NCBI RefSeq assembly: GCF_040545475.1
Contig: NZ_JBEPMA010000009.1
Coordinates: 1-64,000 of the forward strand
Direction of reading: 5' to 3'
Source: Peptoniphilus_A olsenii
GTDB taxonomy: Bacteria; Bacillota; Clostridia; Tissierellales; Peptoniphilaceae
DNA: 64,000 nt
Below, one piece after another: positions 32,938 to 42,554 of this stretch (positions are counted from its first letter, which is position 1; the number at the start of each line of letters is the position of its first letter). The position numbers and the translations under genes are program-made. A model generated the notes under the pieces. That model was not told the origin of the DNA and made no database searches. It saw only the letters and a program-made list of their open reading frames with translations.

Positions 32938-34315
32938 AGATAAAAATTATCTCTCCACAGGCTTAATAGTTTTTCTTTTTTTGCTACTTCTTTTTCAATC
33001 GAGATTTATATGGATGGATTTTGGTCAAAAAGAAGAAAATTTCAACGGCAATGCAAACTCTACTCAAATAATGACAGAAGTGCTCATGCCTCAGAGAATA
33101 GTGGCAAATTATTCTTTCAAAGAGCATTATGTACTTCTAGAAACACGCAAATTTTGGAGTGAATTTATAAAAGATATTTCAGAAACACTCAAAAAAGCAA
33201 CAAGTGACAATTTGATGGTAATATCAACAGACGAGTTTCTAAATCTTCAAAATAAAGAATCAATAGTTTTTAAATTTAACTCTCCATTATCAGGCTCTAT
33301 ATTTGTCAATTTAATAGGAGATGAAGGCGGTGCAAGTGATATAAATTTGAGCGTGGACTCGATTTATATAGACAAAGAAAATCAAATTTATGTTGCAGGT
33401 GGAAATAATTATTATAAATTAGACGGCATAAAGACCAATATAAATATTGAGGATGTACTGGAAGAAGGCAAAAAAAATGGCATTGAATCCCTTAACTTTT
33501 TTGAAGCTTATGGAATTAAGAAAGATATATTGGTACCAAAAAATAATCATATAAAAATAGAGAAAGTATATTATAAATCAGGTCTTAAAGATTTATTAGA
33601 TAGTGAAAAATCTAATCTAGCACAAAGATTTTTAAATGCACCAATAGATTATATACGTGAAATAACCGAAGATGATAAAGAGACTTTCGTATATGAAAAT
33701 GAATATCTATCTCTCACAAACACAAGCATAGAATATTCAAACAATTCAAAGTTTACAAATGAAGACAGAAATTTGTACAGGTCTTTAAATAAAGCCATAG
33801 AATTTATAGCACGAAAAACCAGCATCAGTGGTGGTATATATTTAGAAAAAATTGAACCACTAGATTTAGGAGAAAATAGAGGGTATTCATTTTACTTTAA
33901 TTTAAAAGATGGAGCAATTCCTCTAGTTCTCACATCAAAAGATCATTCCTTTATTGAAATAGATGTGTTTTCTGAACATGTTAAAAGTTATAGAGAATAT
34001 TATATAAGGGAGGTCGATGATCCAAGTTACGAACAAGAAGATATCTATCTTGAGGATATAGACGACATTGTAAGACGAAACACGCATTTATTTGATGGAG
34101 ATAAAGTTGTGGATATGCTATCCAAAATTACATCTATAAATATGGTATATTTAAATGATCAAGAAAGTGCAGTCAAAAAACCCAAACTTGTATACGAGAT
34201 AATTTGTGGAGATAAAAAGTATTATTTTGATGTAACAGATGGAAAGTTAGAGATGTTTAAAAATGGATTGGAAAAAGTCGAAAATAATTCTAATAATAGT
34301 GCTTTTAATAGCTAA
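32927..34315 (+). CDS. yycH: YycH/WalH-type membrane-anchored regulator of WalK
   Basis: A 462-residue protein with one N-terminal membrane anchor (about 8-27) and a large extracytoplasmic part. Position right after walK, size and topology match YycH, which binds WalK with YycI and tunes its activity. A characteristic segment is VLMPQRIVANYSF near residue 50. Sequence conservation in this family is low, so the call rests mainly on synteny and topology. It overlaps yycI by 53 bases. Confidence 0.82.
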   Translation: MKIKDKNYLSTGLIVFLFLLLLFQSRFIWMDFGQKEENFNGNANSTQIMTEVLMPQRIVANYSFKEHYVLLETRKFWSEFIKDISETLKKATSDNLMVISTDEFLNLQNKESIVFKFNSPLSGSIFVNLIGDEGGASDINLSVDSIYIDKENQIYVAGGNNYYKLDGIKTNINIEDVLEEGKKNGIESLNFFEAYGIKKDILVPKNNHIKIEKVYYKSGLKDLLDSEKSNLAQRFLNAPIDYIREITEDDKETFVYENEYLSLTNTSIEYSNNSKFTNEDRNLYRSLNKAIEFIARKTSISGGIYLEKIEPLDLGENRGYSFYFNLKDGAIPLVLTSKDHSFIEIDVFSEHVKSYREYYIREVDDPSYEQEDIYLEDIDDIVRRNTHLFDGDKVVDMLSKITSINMVYLNDQESAVKKPKLVYEIICGDKKYYFDVTDGKLEMFKNGLEKVENNSNNSAFNS

Positions 34316-35111
34316 TTTATTGTTATTTTTCTATATAAATTACAACAAAGTTAGATTTAGAGATGAATCTGGCACGACAGAATTTACAAGAAAAGTAGTT
34401 AGTATATTAAAAGAAAAACAAATAGAAATCGATGGAGATATACCAAAAAAAGGGTTGCTATTGCCATCGGTACTTGTAGAGCTACAAATATCTGAACCCA
34501 AAGATTTAAATGATGTATATTTTGATGGAAAGGGTACTATTACAAGGCCTTCTACCGATAGGACAGTAATATCACTTGGTGAAGAATATATAAATTTAGT
34601 AAACAATAAGAGAATATTTTATGAAAATAGGAAAGAAGAGCAAAAATATAAAATAAAAGACTTAGACGAAGCACAACAAATAGTTGAAAACTTTATGTTA
34701 AAAAGAAAATACGACACAAGAAACATGGCACTTTCCTATTTTGAAGTGGTTGATGATAAATATATATTAAACTACACTAAAAAATTTGAAAATCTACCTC
34801 TAGAATCAACTTACACAAATTTTGTAATTGATGGACGTGGAGTTGTATCTATGGATAGACTTTGGCTAAATGTAGTAGATAAATCCGATCAAGAAATATA
34901 TTTATCACCCGCCCCAGAGGCTCTACTTTCTCTATTGAATAAAGAAGATGTATACTCAAAAACCATAAACAAAATATCCCCTTGTTACTATTTTAACCCA
35001 GAAGACCAAGGTTATATTGAAGATATAACTAGAGCAGTTAAAGGAAGAGCAATACCTGCATGGAAAATAGAATTTTCAGATGGTGATTTTATTGTAGTTG
35101 ATAACTACTAA
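34263..35111 (+). CDS. yycI: YycI/WalI-type membrane-anchored regulator of WalK
   Basis: A 282-residue protein with one N-terminal membrane segment (MDWKKSKIILIIVLLIANLL) and an extracytoplasmic domain that ends in a two-lobed fold like that of YycH/YycI (GRAIPAWKIEFSDG near the end). MDWKKSK is typical of the YycI N-terminus. With YycH it forms the complex that restrains or activates WalK. Its start lies inside yycH, suggesting coupled translation. Confidence 0.85.
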   Translation: MDWKKSKIILIIVLLIANLLLFFYINYNKVRFRDESGTTEFTRKVVSILKEKQIEIDGDIPKKGLLLPSVLVELQISEPKDLNDVYFDGKGTITRPSTDRTVISLGEEYINLVNNKRIFYENRKEEQKYKIKDLDEAQQIVENFMLKRKYDTRNMALSYFEVVDDKYILNYTKKFENLPLESTYTNFVIDGRGVVSMDRLWLNVVDKSDQEIYLSPAPEALLSLLNKEDVYSKTINKISPCYYFNPEDQGYIEDITRAVKGRAIPAWKIEFSDGDFIVVDNY

Positions 35112-35160
35112 GCCTTAACAAAAAAATATAGCTGTGTTAAAATGAACATGGAGGTTTATT

Positions 35161-35946
35161 ATGAAGTTTAGTTCATTGGCAAGTGGATCAAGTGGAAACT
35201 GCCAATATATTGAATATAAAAATACAAGAATATTAATAGATGCAGGCCTTTCAGGCAAGAAAATAGAACAAAACTTAAAAGAAATAGGAGTAGATCCTAA
35301 AACAATAGATGCAATTTTTGTAACTCACGAACATATTGACCATGTCAAAAGTGTAGGGGTTTTGTCAAGAAGATATGATTTGAAAGTTTTTGCTAATATG
35401 AAAACTTTCGAAAGAATGCGTCCAACAGTCAAAGAAATAGATACAAAAAACACATTTATATTTGAAAATAAAAGAAATTTTCAATTTAAAGACCTAAACA
35501 TCAATCCAATATCTACATTTCATGACTGTGCACAGGGTTGTGGTTTTGTAATAAATGGCAACAAAAAACTATCTGTACTCACTGATACCGGTTGGATAAA
35601 TAGCGAATCTATGGAAGCAATGGATAAATCTGAATTTTATTATTTAGAATCAAATCACGATGTAGAGATGCTAATGAATGGAACATATCCATGGCCCACA
35701 AAGCAGAGAATACTATCGACAAAAGGTCATCTTTCAAATGAAAATGCAGCTGAGGTTTTGGACACACTTTTGAAAAAAAAGAATGAAAAAATACTTTTAG
35801 GTCATTTATCATCAGATAATAATCTGCCTGATTTAGCACTTAAAACGATAAAGAATATTCTATCTGAAAGTTTTAAAGAAGAAGATGTAGATTATACAAT
35901 TGATGTAGCGCCGCGTTTTGTGCCATCAGCTGTATACGAAATTTGA
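35161..35946 (+). CDS. walJ: WalJ/YycJ-type metallo-beta-lactamase-fold hydrolase
   Basis: A 261-residue cytosolic hydrolase. The zinc motif is THEHIDHVKSV, with further ligands in STFHDC and LTDTG; LLGHLSSDNN supplies the final His. SSLASGSSGN at the N-terminus is the YycJ signature. YycJ is a DNA exonuclease-like protein linked to chromosome coordination and cell wall. It is the last member of the conserved walRKHIJ block here. GGAGG precedes the ATG. Confidence 0.9.
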   Translation: MKFSSLASGSSGNCQYIEYKNTRILIDAGLSGKKIEQNLKEIGVDPKTIDAIFVTHEHIDHVKSVGVLSRRYDLKVFANMKTFERMRPTVKEIDTKNTFIFENKRNFQFKDLNINPISTFHDCAQGCGFVINGNKKLSVLTDTGWINSESMEAMDKSEFYYLESNHDVEMLMNGTYPWPTKQRILSTKGHLSNENAAEVLDTLLKKKNEKILLGHLSSDNNLPDLALKTIKNILSESFKEEDVDYTIDVAPRFVPSAVYEI

Positions 35947-35956
35947 GGGGGATAAC

Positions 35957-36709
35957 TTGAATATACTTGTAACAAATGATGACGGAATAAATGCAGAGGG
36001 AATAGAAGTATTGGCAAGAGCTATATTAGATGCGGGACATAAAGTAATAGTTTCAGCCCCTAATGTAGAAAATTCTGGTAAGTCACATGCCATAACATTT
36101 AAACATCCTTTAATGGTTCAAAAAGTTGAGCTTGAAGGTTTAAAAGACGTTCCATGTCTTTGCGTATATGGAACACCTGCTGACTGTGTACGTGCAGCAG
36201 TACACTTGATAGATGATAAAATTGATTTTTGTTTTTCTGGAATAAACTCTGGATTTAACTCTGCCACAAATGTATTATATTCAGGTACAGTATCTGCAGC
36301 TATAGAGGCAAATCTTTTTGGAATACCAGCAATAGCAGTGTCGGCACAGTGGAAAAAAGGACATTCAAAGTATGAAGCAGCAGCTCGCGTTGCACTTGAA
36401 GTATTTGACAAGCTTGACAATTTCTCCACAGTGCAAGTATTAAATATCAATGTTCCTTATGCAGAATATGAAAATTTAAAAGGAATTAAAGTTTGCAAAG
36501 TTGGTAAAGATGTAATGAGCATCTATGATGTTTCAGAGGATGAAGAAGGTTATAATATGAAACTTAAAGGTTTCCCTGAAGCTGCAAAAGACGTAGAGTC
36601 CGATATAAATTATCTTATGGAAAATTATGCTACGGTAAGTCCGCTTTTATATGATGTTACTAATATGACATTAATTAACGAATTAAAAGAAATGTTAGGC
36701 GATAATTAA
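35957..36709 (+). CDS. surE: SurE 5'/3'-nucleotidase
   Basis: A 250-residue phosphatase. The hallmark NILVTNDDG is at the very N-terminus, followed by SAPNVENSGKSHAIT, GTPADCVRAAVH and FSGINSGFNSATNVLYSGTV, the divalent-metal and active-site motifs. I start it at the TTG at 35957, behind GAGGGGGATAAC. The frame is open 13 codons upstream into walJ but a longer form would break the conserved N-terminus. It hydrolyses nucleoside monophosphates and short polyphosphates. Coupled to walJ with 10 bases between. Confidence 0.92.
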   Translation: MNILVTNDDGINAEGIEVLARAILDAGHKVIVSAPNVENSGKSHAITFKHPLMVQKVELEGLKDVPCLCVYGTPADCVRAAVHLIDDKIDFCFSGINSGFNSATNVLYSGTVSAAIEANLFGIPAIAVSAQWKKGHSKYEAAARVALEVFDKLDNFSTVQVLNINVPYAEYENLKGIKVCKVGKDVMSIYDVSEDEEGYNMKLKGFPEAAKDVESDINYLMENYATVSPLLYDVTNMTLINELKEMLGDN

Positions 36710-36830
36710 AGCTAAAATCCATTTGTATAGAAATTATATCTTTAATAAGGGTTTAAATAGTATAAAACTTGGATTAGTATTAAGTAGAAATTAATTTTAT
36801 AATTATTACAATTAAATATAGTGAAATTAA

Positions 36831-36889
36831 AAATAAAATTTGGTATATGTAATCACTTGAGAGATAATGTTCCAAATTTTATTTTTTTA
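36831..36889. terminator. Long-loop terminator after surE
   Basis: AAATAAAATTTGG pairs with CCAAATTTTATTT around about 28 bases and is followed by TTTT. A-rich on the left, T-rich on the right; it ends the walR-surE run. Confidence 0.8.
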
Positions 36890-37248
36890 TTATTCATAAT
36901 AAATTACTTTCAATTAGATATAAATTATAAAATATAAGTTGCTTGAATAATTTAAGACGATTAATTCTTAAACTTTTTTATTATTTTAATTGAATATTTA
37001 TCAATTTAACAATTAGGATATAGAAATGTTTAAGATACAAACAATATTTTTGTTAAAAGAAAACGATTGGATATATTTTAAGTATAATACCGCACTAAAT
37101 CAGCAAATATGAACGTATTTTAAAATAATTAACATGCTATGTATTTATAAAAAATAATTTGGCTAAACTGCAGTCATAAATAATAATTTTTTTAAACTAT
37201 GAAAAATCAATTATACAATTTTACATAGATTAGTTTTTGTCAATTTCA
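36890..37248. other. AT-rich intergenic region with no recognised feature
   Basis: Between the surE terminator and the TRAP promoter I see no open frame with a ribosome site, no known RNA motif and no long dyad. The stretch is extremely AT-rich. Confidence 0.6.
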
Positions 37249-37277
37249 TTGACTTTTTTTATTTAATGGGGTAATAT
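37249..37277 (+). promoter_or_regulatory. Promoter of the TAXI TRAP operon
   Basis: TTGACT and TAATAT are spaced by exactly 17 bases. They are 67 bases before the ATG of the solute-binding protein. Confidence 0.72.
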
Positions 37278-37343
37278 AAAAATAACAAATAAACATTTTC
37301 ATAAATATATAAGTTTATTTGAATTATGTCAAGGAGGAATATT

Positions 37344-38405
37344 ATGACAAAGAAAAAACTTATTGCACTTATCATGGCAATTGCTATGGTTTTAGGTACT
37401 TTGACTGCTTGTGGAGGCGGCAATAATGCCAAAAAAGATAATGGCGCTAACAACACAAAAGTTGAAGAAAACGCTAAAGAAAATGGCGGAAACGCAGAAG
37501 TGTCTGCTGATGGTTTAATGGAAACTGAAGGTGGATTTATGTCAGTTGCAACTGGTGGTACTGGTGGTACATATTATCCATTAGGTGGAGCAATATCTAA
37601 TATCCTTAACGGTGCAGGGCTAGATTATACAGCTACAGCTCAAGCTACTGGTGCTTCTGTTGAAAACGTAGAATTAATTGCTAATGGCGATGCTGAAATC
37701 GCATTCATCCAAAATGACGTATCTTACTACGCAGTAAATGGTACGGATACTTTTGAAGGAAATAAACAAGAGTCTTTAAGAGGACTTTGCTGTCTATATC
37801 CTGAAATAGTACAAATAGTTGCTTCAGATGAGTCTGGAATTGAAACTATAGATGACCTTAAAGGCAAAAGAGTTGCAGTTGGAGCTCCAGGTTCTGGTGT
37901 AGAAGTCAATGTTAAACAAATTCTTGATGCTCATGGAATTACTTATGATGATTTAGGAAAAGTTGACTTTTTATCATTTGCTGAAGCTTCTGATCAAATT
38001 AAATCTGGTCAAATAGATGCTACTTTCTTAACAGCAGCTATTCCATCTTCAGCTATTACTGAACTTGCTACAACTCACGATGTTCACTTAGTTCCAATAG
38101 CAGAAGATAAAGCTAATGAATTGATTGAAAAATATCCATTCTATGTTCACTTAAATATAACTCCTACTGAATACAAAGGACAAGAAGGCGAAGTTTCAGT
38201 AGTTGCAGTTCAATCTATGCTTGTTGTAAATGAAAACATGGCTGACGCTGATGCTTACAATATAGTAAAACTTTTATTTGAAAACTTGGATACAATGAAA
38301 GAATCTCACGCAAGAGGTGGAGACATTGCTCTTGATAAAGCTCTTGATGGTATGAGTATTGAAGTTCATCCAGGTGCACAAAAATATTTTGATGAAGTTA
38401 AATAA
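37344..38405 (+). CDS. TAXI-family TRAP transporter solute-binding lipoprotein
   Basis: A 353-residue lipoprotein. Residues 1-24 are a lipoprotein signal (KKKLIALIMAIAMVLGTLTAC, lipobox LTAC), and an Asn-rich linker follows. The mature part has the TAXI marks VATGGTGGTYYPLGGAI and VAVGAPGSGVEVN. It captures a carboxylate-type substrate (glutamate, 2-oxoglutarate and similar acids in known members) outside the membrane for the permease two genes downstream. GGAGG lies 6 bases before the ATG at 37344. The acid bound is not evident. Confidence 0.92.
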   Translation: MTKKKLIALIMAIAMVLGTLTACGGGNNAKKDNGANNTKVEENAKENGGNAEVSADGLMETEGGFMSVATGGTGGTYYPLGGAISNILNGAGLDYTATAQATGASVENVELIANGDAEIAFIQNDVSYYAVNGTDTFEGNKQESLRGLCCLYPEIVQIVASDESGIETIDDLKGKRVAVGAPGSGVEVNVKQILDAHGITYDDLGKVDFLSFAEASDQIKSGQIDATFLTAAIPSSAITELATTHDVHLVPIAEDKANELIEKYPFYVHLNITPTEYKGQEGEVSVVAVQSMLVVNENMADADAYNIVKLLFENLDTMKESHARGGDIALDKALDGMSIEVHPGAQKYFDEVK

Positions 38406-38935
38406 TGAATGTAAGAAATAAAGGGGGCGTTGGAAGGAAGTTTTTCCTTCCAATACTCTTTATTATATTTATTTTTCTTGTTCTATCCTTTATAAAAATT
38501 GATGCAATAATAGTAAAATCTTATTTTGATAAAGATATTAGAAGAATTGAACATTTAAAGGATGGAGAAATGTTTGGTATTGTCTACACTCATTCTGTTC
38601 AAAGGACAGAGACAAGTGAATGGTATGAAGCAAGAGACGGAATATTGGTACTAATGGAAGAAAGATATCATTCTCAAGGAGCGGGACTACCAGTTAATCT
38701 TATTTATAAATTTAAATATGATGAAGACGGTGGATTCGTACTCTATGATATGGAAGAACCTTTCGAAAATGTTATTTATAGGACTGGAGCCGTTAGGGCA
38801 AATCATAAATTTGTAATTGGGAATAAAGAAATTCCATTTACAGATTTTTCCAAACCTAAAGAAGCTTTAGAGTTTTCCACTGAAAATATTTCACTTTTAC
38901 AATATGCACTGAGGAGGTGCCAAATTGGACAATAA
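38405..38935 (+). CDS. DUF1850 protein of a TAXI TRAP operon
   Basis: A 176-residue protein with one N-terminal membrane segment (about 13-31) and an outside domain carrying the DUF1850 mark IVYTHSVQRTETSEWYEA. DUF1850 proteins occur regularly between TAXI binding protein and fused permease genes, so it is probably a transporter accessory; its mechanism is unknown. It overlaps the previous stop as TAATG and the next gene by 11 bases. Confidence 0.85.
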   Translation: MNVRNKGGVGRKFFLPILFIIFIFLVLSFIKIDAIIVKSYFDKDIRRIEHLKDGEMFGIVYTHSVQRTETSEWYEARDGILVLMEERYHSQGAGLPVNLIYKFKYDEDGGFVLYDMEEPFENVIYRTGAVRANHKFVIGNKEIPFTDFSKPKEALEFSTENISLLQYALRRCQIGQ

Positions 38936-41030
38936 AGACAAAAAACTAGATGTAAATCTAGAAAATGAAGGGATAAAAAAAGATGAAACAGAGCCAAAAA
39001 CTCAAAATATAAAAGACGACAATAACGCTCAAACTGATGATGCCAGCATTATGAAGTCAGCTGAAGAACTTGGAGCTATGGACGTTGATGAGTTGATGGA
39101 ACAATATGACCTTGAGACTGGCAAACTTAGAAAGTTAACAGGTACTGTGGCAAAAATTATAGCAATCGTTGCAATTTTAATGTCGGCTTTTCATTTATTT
39201 ACAGCTTACCATGGTACACTTTTAGCTATGAAACAAAGATCGCTTCACTTGATATTTGCTTTTACTCTTGGATTTGCATTATTTCCAGGTAGTGAAAAAT
39301 CATCAAAAACTAAAATTCAAATTTTAGACTGGTTGTTGATAATTGTTTCTGTAGTAGTATGGGGATACATATTCTTTAATGTTGAAGAGATTGCACTAAA
39401 AGGTGGTAGAATGACTACCTTTGACATGGTGATGGGAGTTCTATCTGTATTACTAACTTTAGAAGTTACAAGAAGAGCAGTTGGACCTGAGCTTCCTATA
39501 GTTACCATCATATTCTTGCTATTTGCATACTTTGGCCGTAGTTTGCCAGGTGTTTTTGCACATAGAGGCTTCAATATAACAAGAATTGTTTCACATATGT
39601 ATATGACAACTGAAGGTATTATGGGTACGCCTCTTGGAGTATCATCTACTTTCGTATTTATGTTTATATTATTTGGATCATTTTTGGATAAAACTGGTGT
39701 GGGTGAATTCTTTATAGATTTTGCTTATGCACTTACTGGTTCTACAAAATCAGGACCTGCAATGACATCAGTTCTTTCATCTGGACTTATGGGTTCAATC
39801 TCAGGATCATCTGTTGCAAATACAGTTACTACTGGTGCATTTACAATTCCGCTTATGAAATCAGTTGGTTATAAACCACATTATGCAGGTGCGGTTGAAG
39901 CTACGGCATCTACAGGAGGACAAATAATGCCTCCAGTAATGGGTGCTGCCGCATTTATTATGGCAGATTTTACTGGTTTTCCATATATTTCAATTGTAAA
40001 AGCAGCTATAATTCCAGCAGTTCTTTATTATATTGCAGTTGGTACTATGGTCCACTTGGAAGCATGTAAACTTGGTCTAAAAGGAATGCCAAGAAATTCA
40101 CTTCCAAAAGTTTCTAAAATTTTGGCTAAGCAAGGTTATTTAACTCTACCTTTAATAGCTATTATATTTATGTTAATTAAACAATATCCACCTACATTGG
40201 CTGCTCTAGTTGGTATAGTAATTGGTGTTGTTGTAGCACTTGTTGCATCTTTGGTTAAAAAAGATGGTTCATTTACTCCAAAAGATATTATAGGAGCAAT
40301 GGAAGCGGGTGCTAAATCTGCAGTTGGTGTAGCATGTGCATGTGCTTGTGCAGGTATGATAGTTGGTGTTGTAACTTTAACAGGTTTTGGTCTTAAAATT
40401 GCAGAAGTTATAGTTCTTATAGCACAAGGTAAATTGATACCTACTTTACTTCTAACAATGGTTGCTTCAATTATACTTGGTATGGGACTTCCTACTACGG
40501 CAAAATATATTGTACTAGCTACTATGGCAGTTCCAGCAATAACTAAACTTGGAGTTAACTTGATGTCAGCTCACTTATTTATATTATACTTTGGTGTAGT
40601 TGCTGACGTTACACCTCCAGTTGCACTTGCAGCATATGCAGGAGCAGGTATCGCTGGTTCTAACTCGATGAAAACGGGAGTGCAGGCATTTAAGCTGGCC
40701 ATAGGGGCATTTATAATACCGTATATATTTGTTATAAATCCACATTTGATAATGGTAGATTCGGTTGTAGGCACAACTGTTAATTGGCTACCTGTGACAG
40801 CGGCTCTTCCAACGATAGCAACAGCTTTAATAGGAACAGTTTGCTTGGCAGGAACAGTTGAAGCATATTTATTTGGAAAACTTAGAGCTTGGCAAAGAGT
40901 TATACTTGTAGTTGCAGCTTTTGGACTTCTTGATCCAAAACTTCTTACTGACGCAATAGGACTTGGAGCATTGGTGCTTACATTTGTAACTCAAAAAGTA
41001 TTAAATAAAAAAGAACAACAAACAGCATAA
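38925..41030 (+). CDS. TRAP transporter fused permease (4TM/12TM)
   Basis: A 701-residue membrane protein. An acidic cytosolic N-terminus (1-75) is followed by about four membrane helices (the small DctQ-like part) and then the large DctM-like part. Family motifs include GSISGSSVANTVTTGAFTIP, ATASTGGQIMPPVMGAAAFI and LGMGLPTTAKYIVLATMAVP. It uses an ion gradient to import the substrate presented by the binding protein. The start is TTG at 38925, 7 bases after GGAGG. Confidence 0.93.
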   Translation: MDNKDKKLDVNLENEGIKKDETEPKTQNIKDDNNAQTDDASIMKSAEELGAMDVDELMEQYDLETGKLRKLTGTVAKIIAIVAILMSAFHLFTAYHGTLLAMKQRSLHLIFAFTLGFALFPGSEKSSKTKIQILDWLLIIVSVVVWGYIFFNVEEIALKGGRMTTFDMVMGVLSVLLTLEVTRRAVGPELPIVTIIFLLFAYFGRSLPGVFAHRGFNITRIVSHMYMTTEGIMGTPLGVSSTFVFMFILFGSFLDKTGVGEFFIDFAYALTGSTKSGPAMTSVLSSGLMGSISGSSVANTVTTGAFTIPLMKSVGYKPHYAGAVEATASTGGQIMPPVMGAAAFIMADFTGFPYISIVKAAIIPAVLYYIAVGTMVHLEACKLGLKGMPRNSLPKVSKILAKQGYLTLPLIAIIFMLIKQYPPTLAALVGIVIGVVVALVASLVKKDGSFTPKDIIGAMEAGAKSAVGVACACACAGMIVGVVTLTGFGLKIAEVIVLIAQGKLIPTLLLTMVASIILGMGLPTTAKYIVLATMAVPAITKLGVNLMSAHLFILYFGVVADVTPPVALAAYAGAGIAGSNSMKTGVQAFKLAIGAFIIPYIFVINPHLIMVDSVVGTTVNWLPVTAALPTIATALIGTVCLAGTVEAYLFGKLRAWQRVILVVAAFGLLDPKLLTDAIGLGALVLTFVTQKVLNKKEQQTA

Positions 41031-41047
41031 TCTTTAAGTTTTATTGG

Positions 41048-41087
41048 TGGTGTGTCAAATATTAATTTTGACATACCACTTATTTTT
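41048..41087 (+). terminator. Intrinsic terminator after the TRAP operon
   Basis: TGGTGTGTCAAA pairs with TTTGACATACCA (one G-U) around 7 bases and is followed by T-rich sequence. The remaining 278 bases up to the M20 gene show only AT-rich sequence and the AGAGGAG site before the ATG. Confidence 0.88.
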
Positions 41088-41365
41088 GTTGAAATATTAT
41101 TTGTTATTGGTGTTTGTGATATGGTTGGTGGAAAAATTAATTTAATTGTTCAAAGAGAGTTTTTATAGATACAATTATCTAAAACTAGAAAAAGAATATT
41201 TAAATAGTACAGAATAGGCTAAAAAACTATATTATAATTTAAAATAATGATTGTATTTTTATATAAATAGTAATACAATAGAGTATAAAAAACAATGAGT
41301 ATATTGAACTAATATACCAAAGCATTAAAACATTCTTTCTATTTGAAGAAAAAAGAGGAGTTATT

Positions 41366-42553
41366 ATGAAAAGTTTAGATTTAGCGAAAAAAATGGAAAG
41401 TGAAATAATTAAAGATAGAAGAGAATTGCATAAAATTCCAGAGTTGCAATTAAATTTGCCAAAAACTGTTGATTATATAACTGGAGAACTTAAAAAATAC
41501 GATATTGATTATAAGTTACTAGTAAATGGAAATGCAATTGTAGCTGAAATTGGAAAGGTTGACGGCAAATGCATTGCTATAAGAGCGGATATGGATGCGC
41601 TTCCTATTGAAGAAGAAACAGAAAATGAATTCAAATCAACACATGAGGGCAGGATGCATGCATGTGGACATGATTCTCACAGTGCAATGGCTCTAGGTGC
41701 TGCGAAAATATTAAAGGGCATGGAAGATGAACTAAATGGAAAAGTTAAAATCTTTTTCCAACCTGGTGAAGAAATTCCTGGCGGTGCTAAACCAATGCTT
41801 GATGAAGGTGCTATGAAAAATCCTAAAGTAGACGCAGTTATTGGCATGCATGCTGGAACTTTATTTGACGGTGTAAAAAAGGGAGCTGTGGCATATAAGA
41901 AAGGGCCTATGATGGCTTCGATGGATAGATTTAAACTAATTGTAACTGGAAAAGGTGGCCATGGTGCTAGACCTCATCAAGTAATTGATCCTATTATTAT
42001 AATTTCAGAAATTAATCTGGGTCTTCAAAAAATTATATCTCGTGAAATTGACCCCAATATTCCCGCATTAATTTCAATTTGTCAAATACATGGTGGAACG
42101 ACACAAAACATTATTCCAGATGTTGTATGGGAAGAGGGAACTGTGAGAAATTTGGATGAAAATACAAGAGACTTAATTGAAAAAAGAATGTCTGAAATTG
42201 CAGAGAATATAGCTGCTGCATATAATGCTAAGGCTGAAGTTATATATGAAAGGTTTTATCCGACAGTGATTAATGATGAAAAGTTTACTGAGTTTGTGAA
42301 AAACATTGCTATAGACTTGTTTGGAGAAGAAGATGTAATTGAACTTAAACAACCAACAATGGGTGGCGAAGATGTGGCATTTTTCTTGCAAGAAGCACCC
42401 GGAACATTTTTGGCACTAGAAAATCCAAGGGTCTATGATGATGGAAAAATATATCCTCATCACAATTCTAAATTTGACATAGATGAAAGTCTTATGTATA
42501 AAGGTAGTGCCCTTTTTGTAGAAGTGGCTACTAGATTTTTGAAAGGAGAATAA
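41366..42553 (+). CDS. M20-family amidohydrolase (N-acyl-amino-acid/hippurate hydrolase type)
   Basis: A 395-residue zinc amidohydrolase. Marks: RRELHKIPEL at the N-terminus, AIRADMDALPIEEE, RMHACGHDSHSAMALGAAK with metal-binding Cys and His, FFQPGEEIPGGAK with the catalytic Glu, and a dimerisation domain in the middle (KGGHGARPHQ). Such enzymes release amino acids from N-acyl or aryl conjugates. It heads a three-gene operon with a DUF3100 protein and a small membrane protein, which probably bring in its substrate. Exact substrate unknown. Confidence 0.9.
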   Translation: MKSLDLAKKMESEIIKDRRELHKIPELQLNLPKTVDYITGELKKYDIDYKLLVNGNAIVAEIGKVDGKCIAIRADMDALPIEEETENEFKSTHEGRMHACGHDSHSAMALGAAKILKGMEDELNGKVKIFFQPGEEIPGGAKPMLDEGAMKNPKVDAVIGMHAGTLFDGVKKGAVAYKKGPMMASMDRFKLIVTGKGGHGARPHQVIDPIIIISEINLGLQKIISREIDPNIPALISICQIHGGTTQNIIPDVVWEEGTVRNLDENTRDLIEKRMSEIAENIAAAYNAKAEVIYERFYPTVINDEKFTEFVKNIAIDLFGEEDVIELKQPTMGGEDVAFFLQEAPGTFLALENPRVYDDGKIYPHHNSKFDIDESLMYKGSALFVEVATRFLKGE

Positions 42554-42554
42554 T

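Noticed and set aside
35918..35956. Longer SurE starting inside walJ
   Set aside because: The conserved N-terminus begins right at the TTG at 35957 behind a strong ribosome site.
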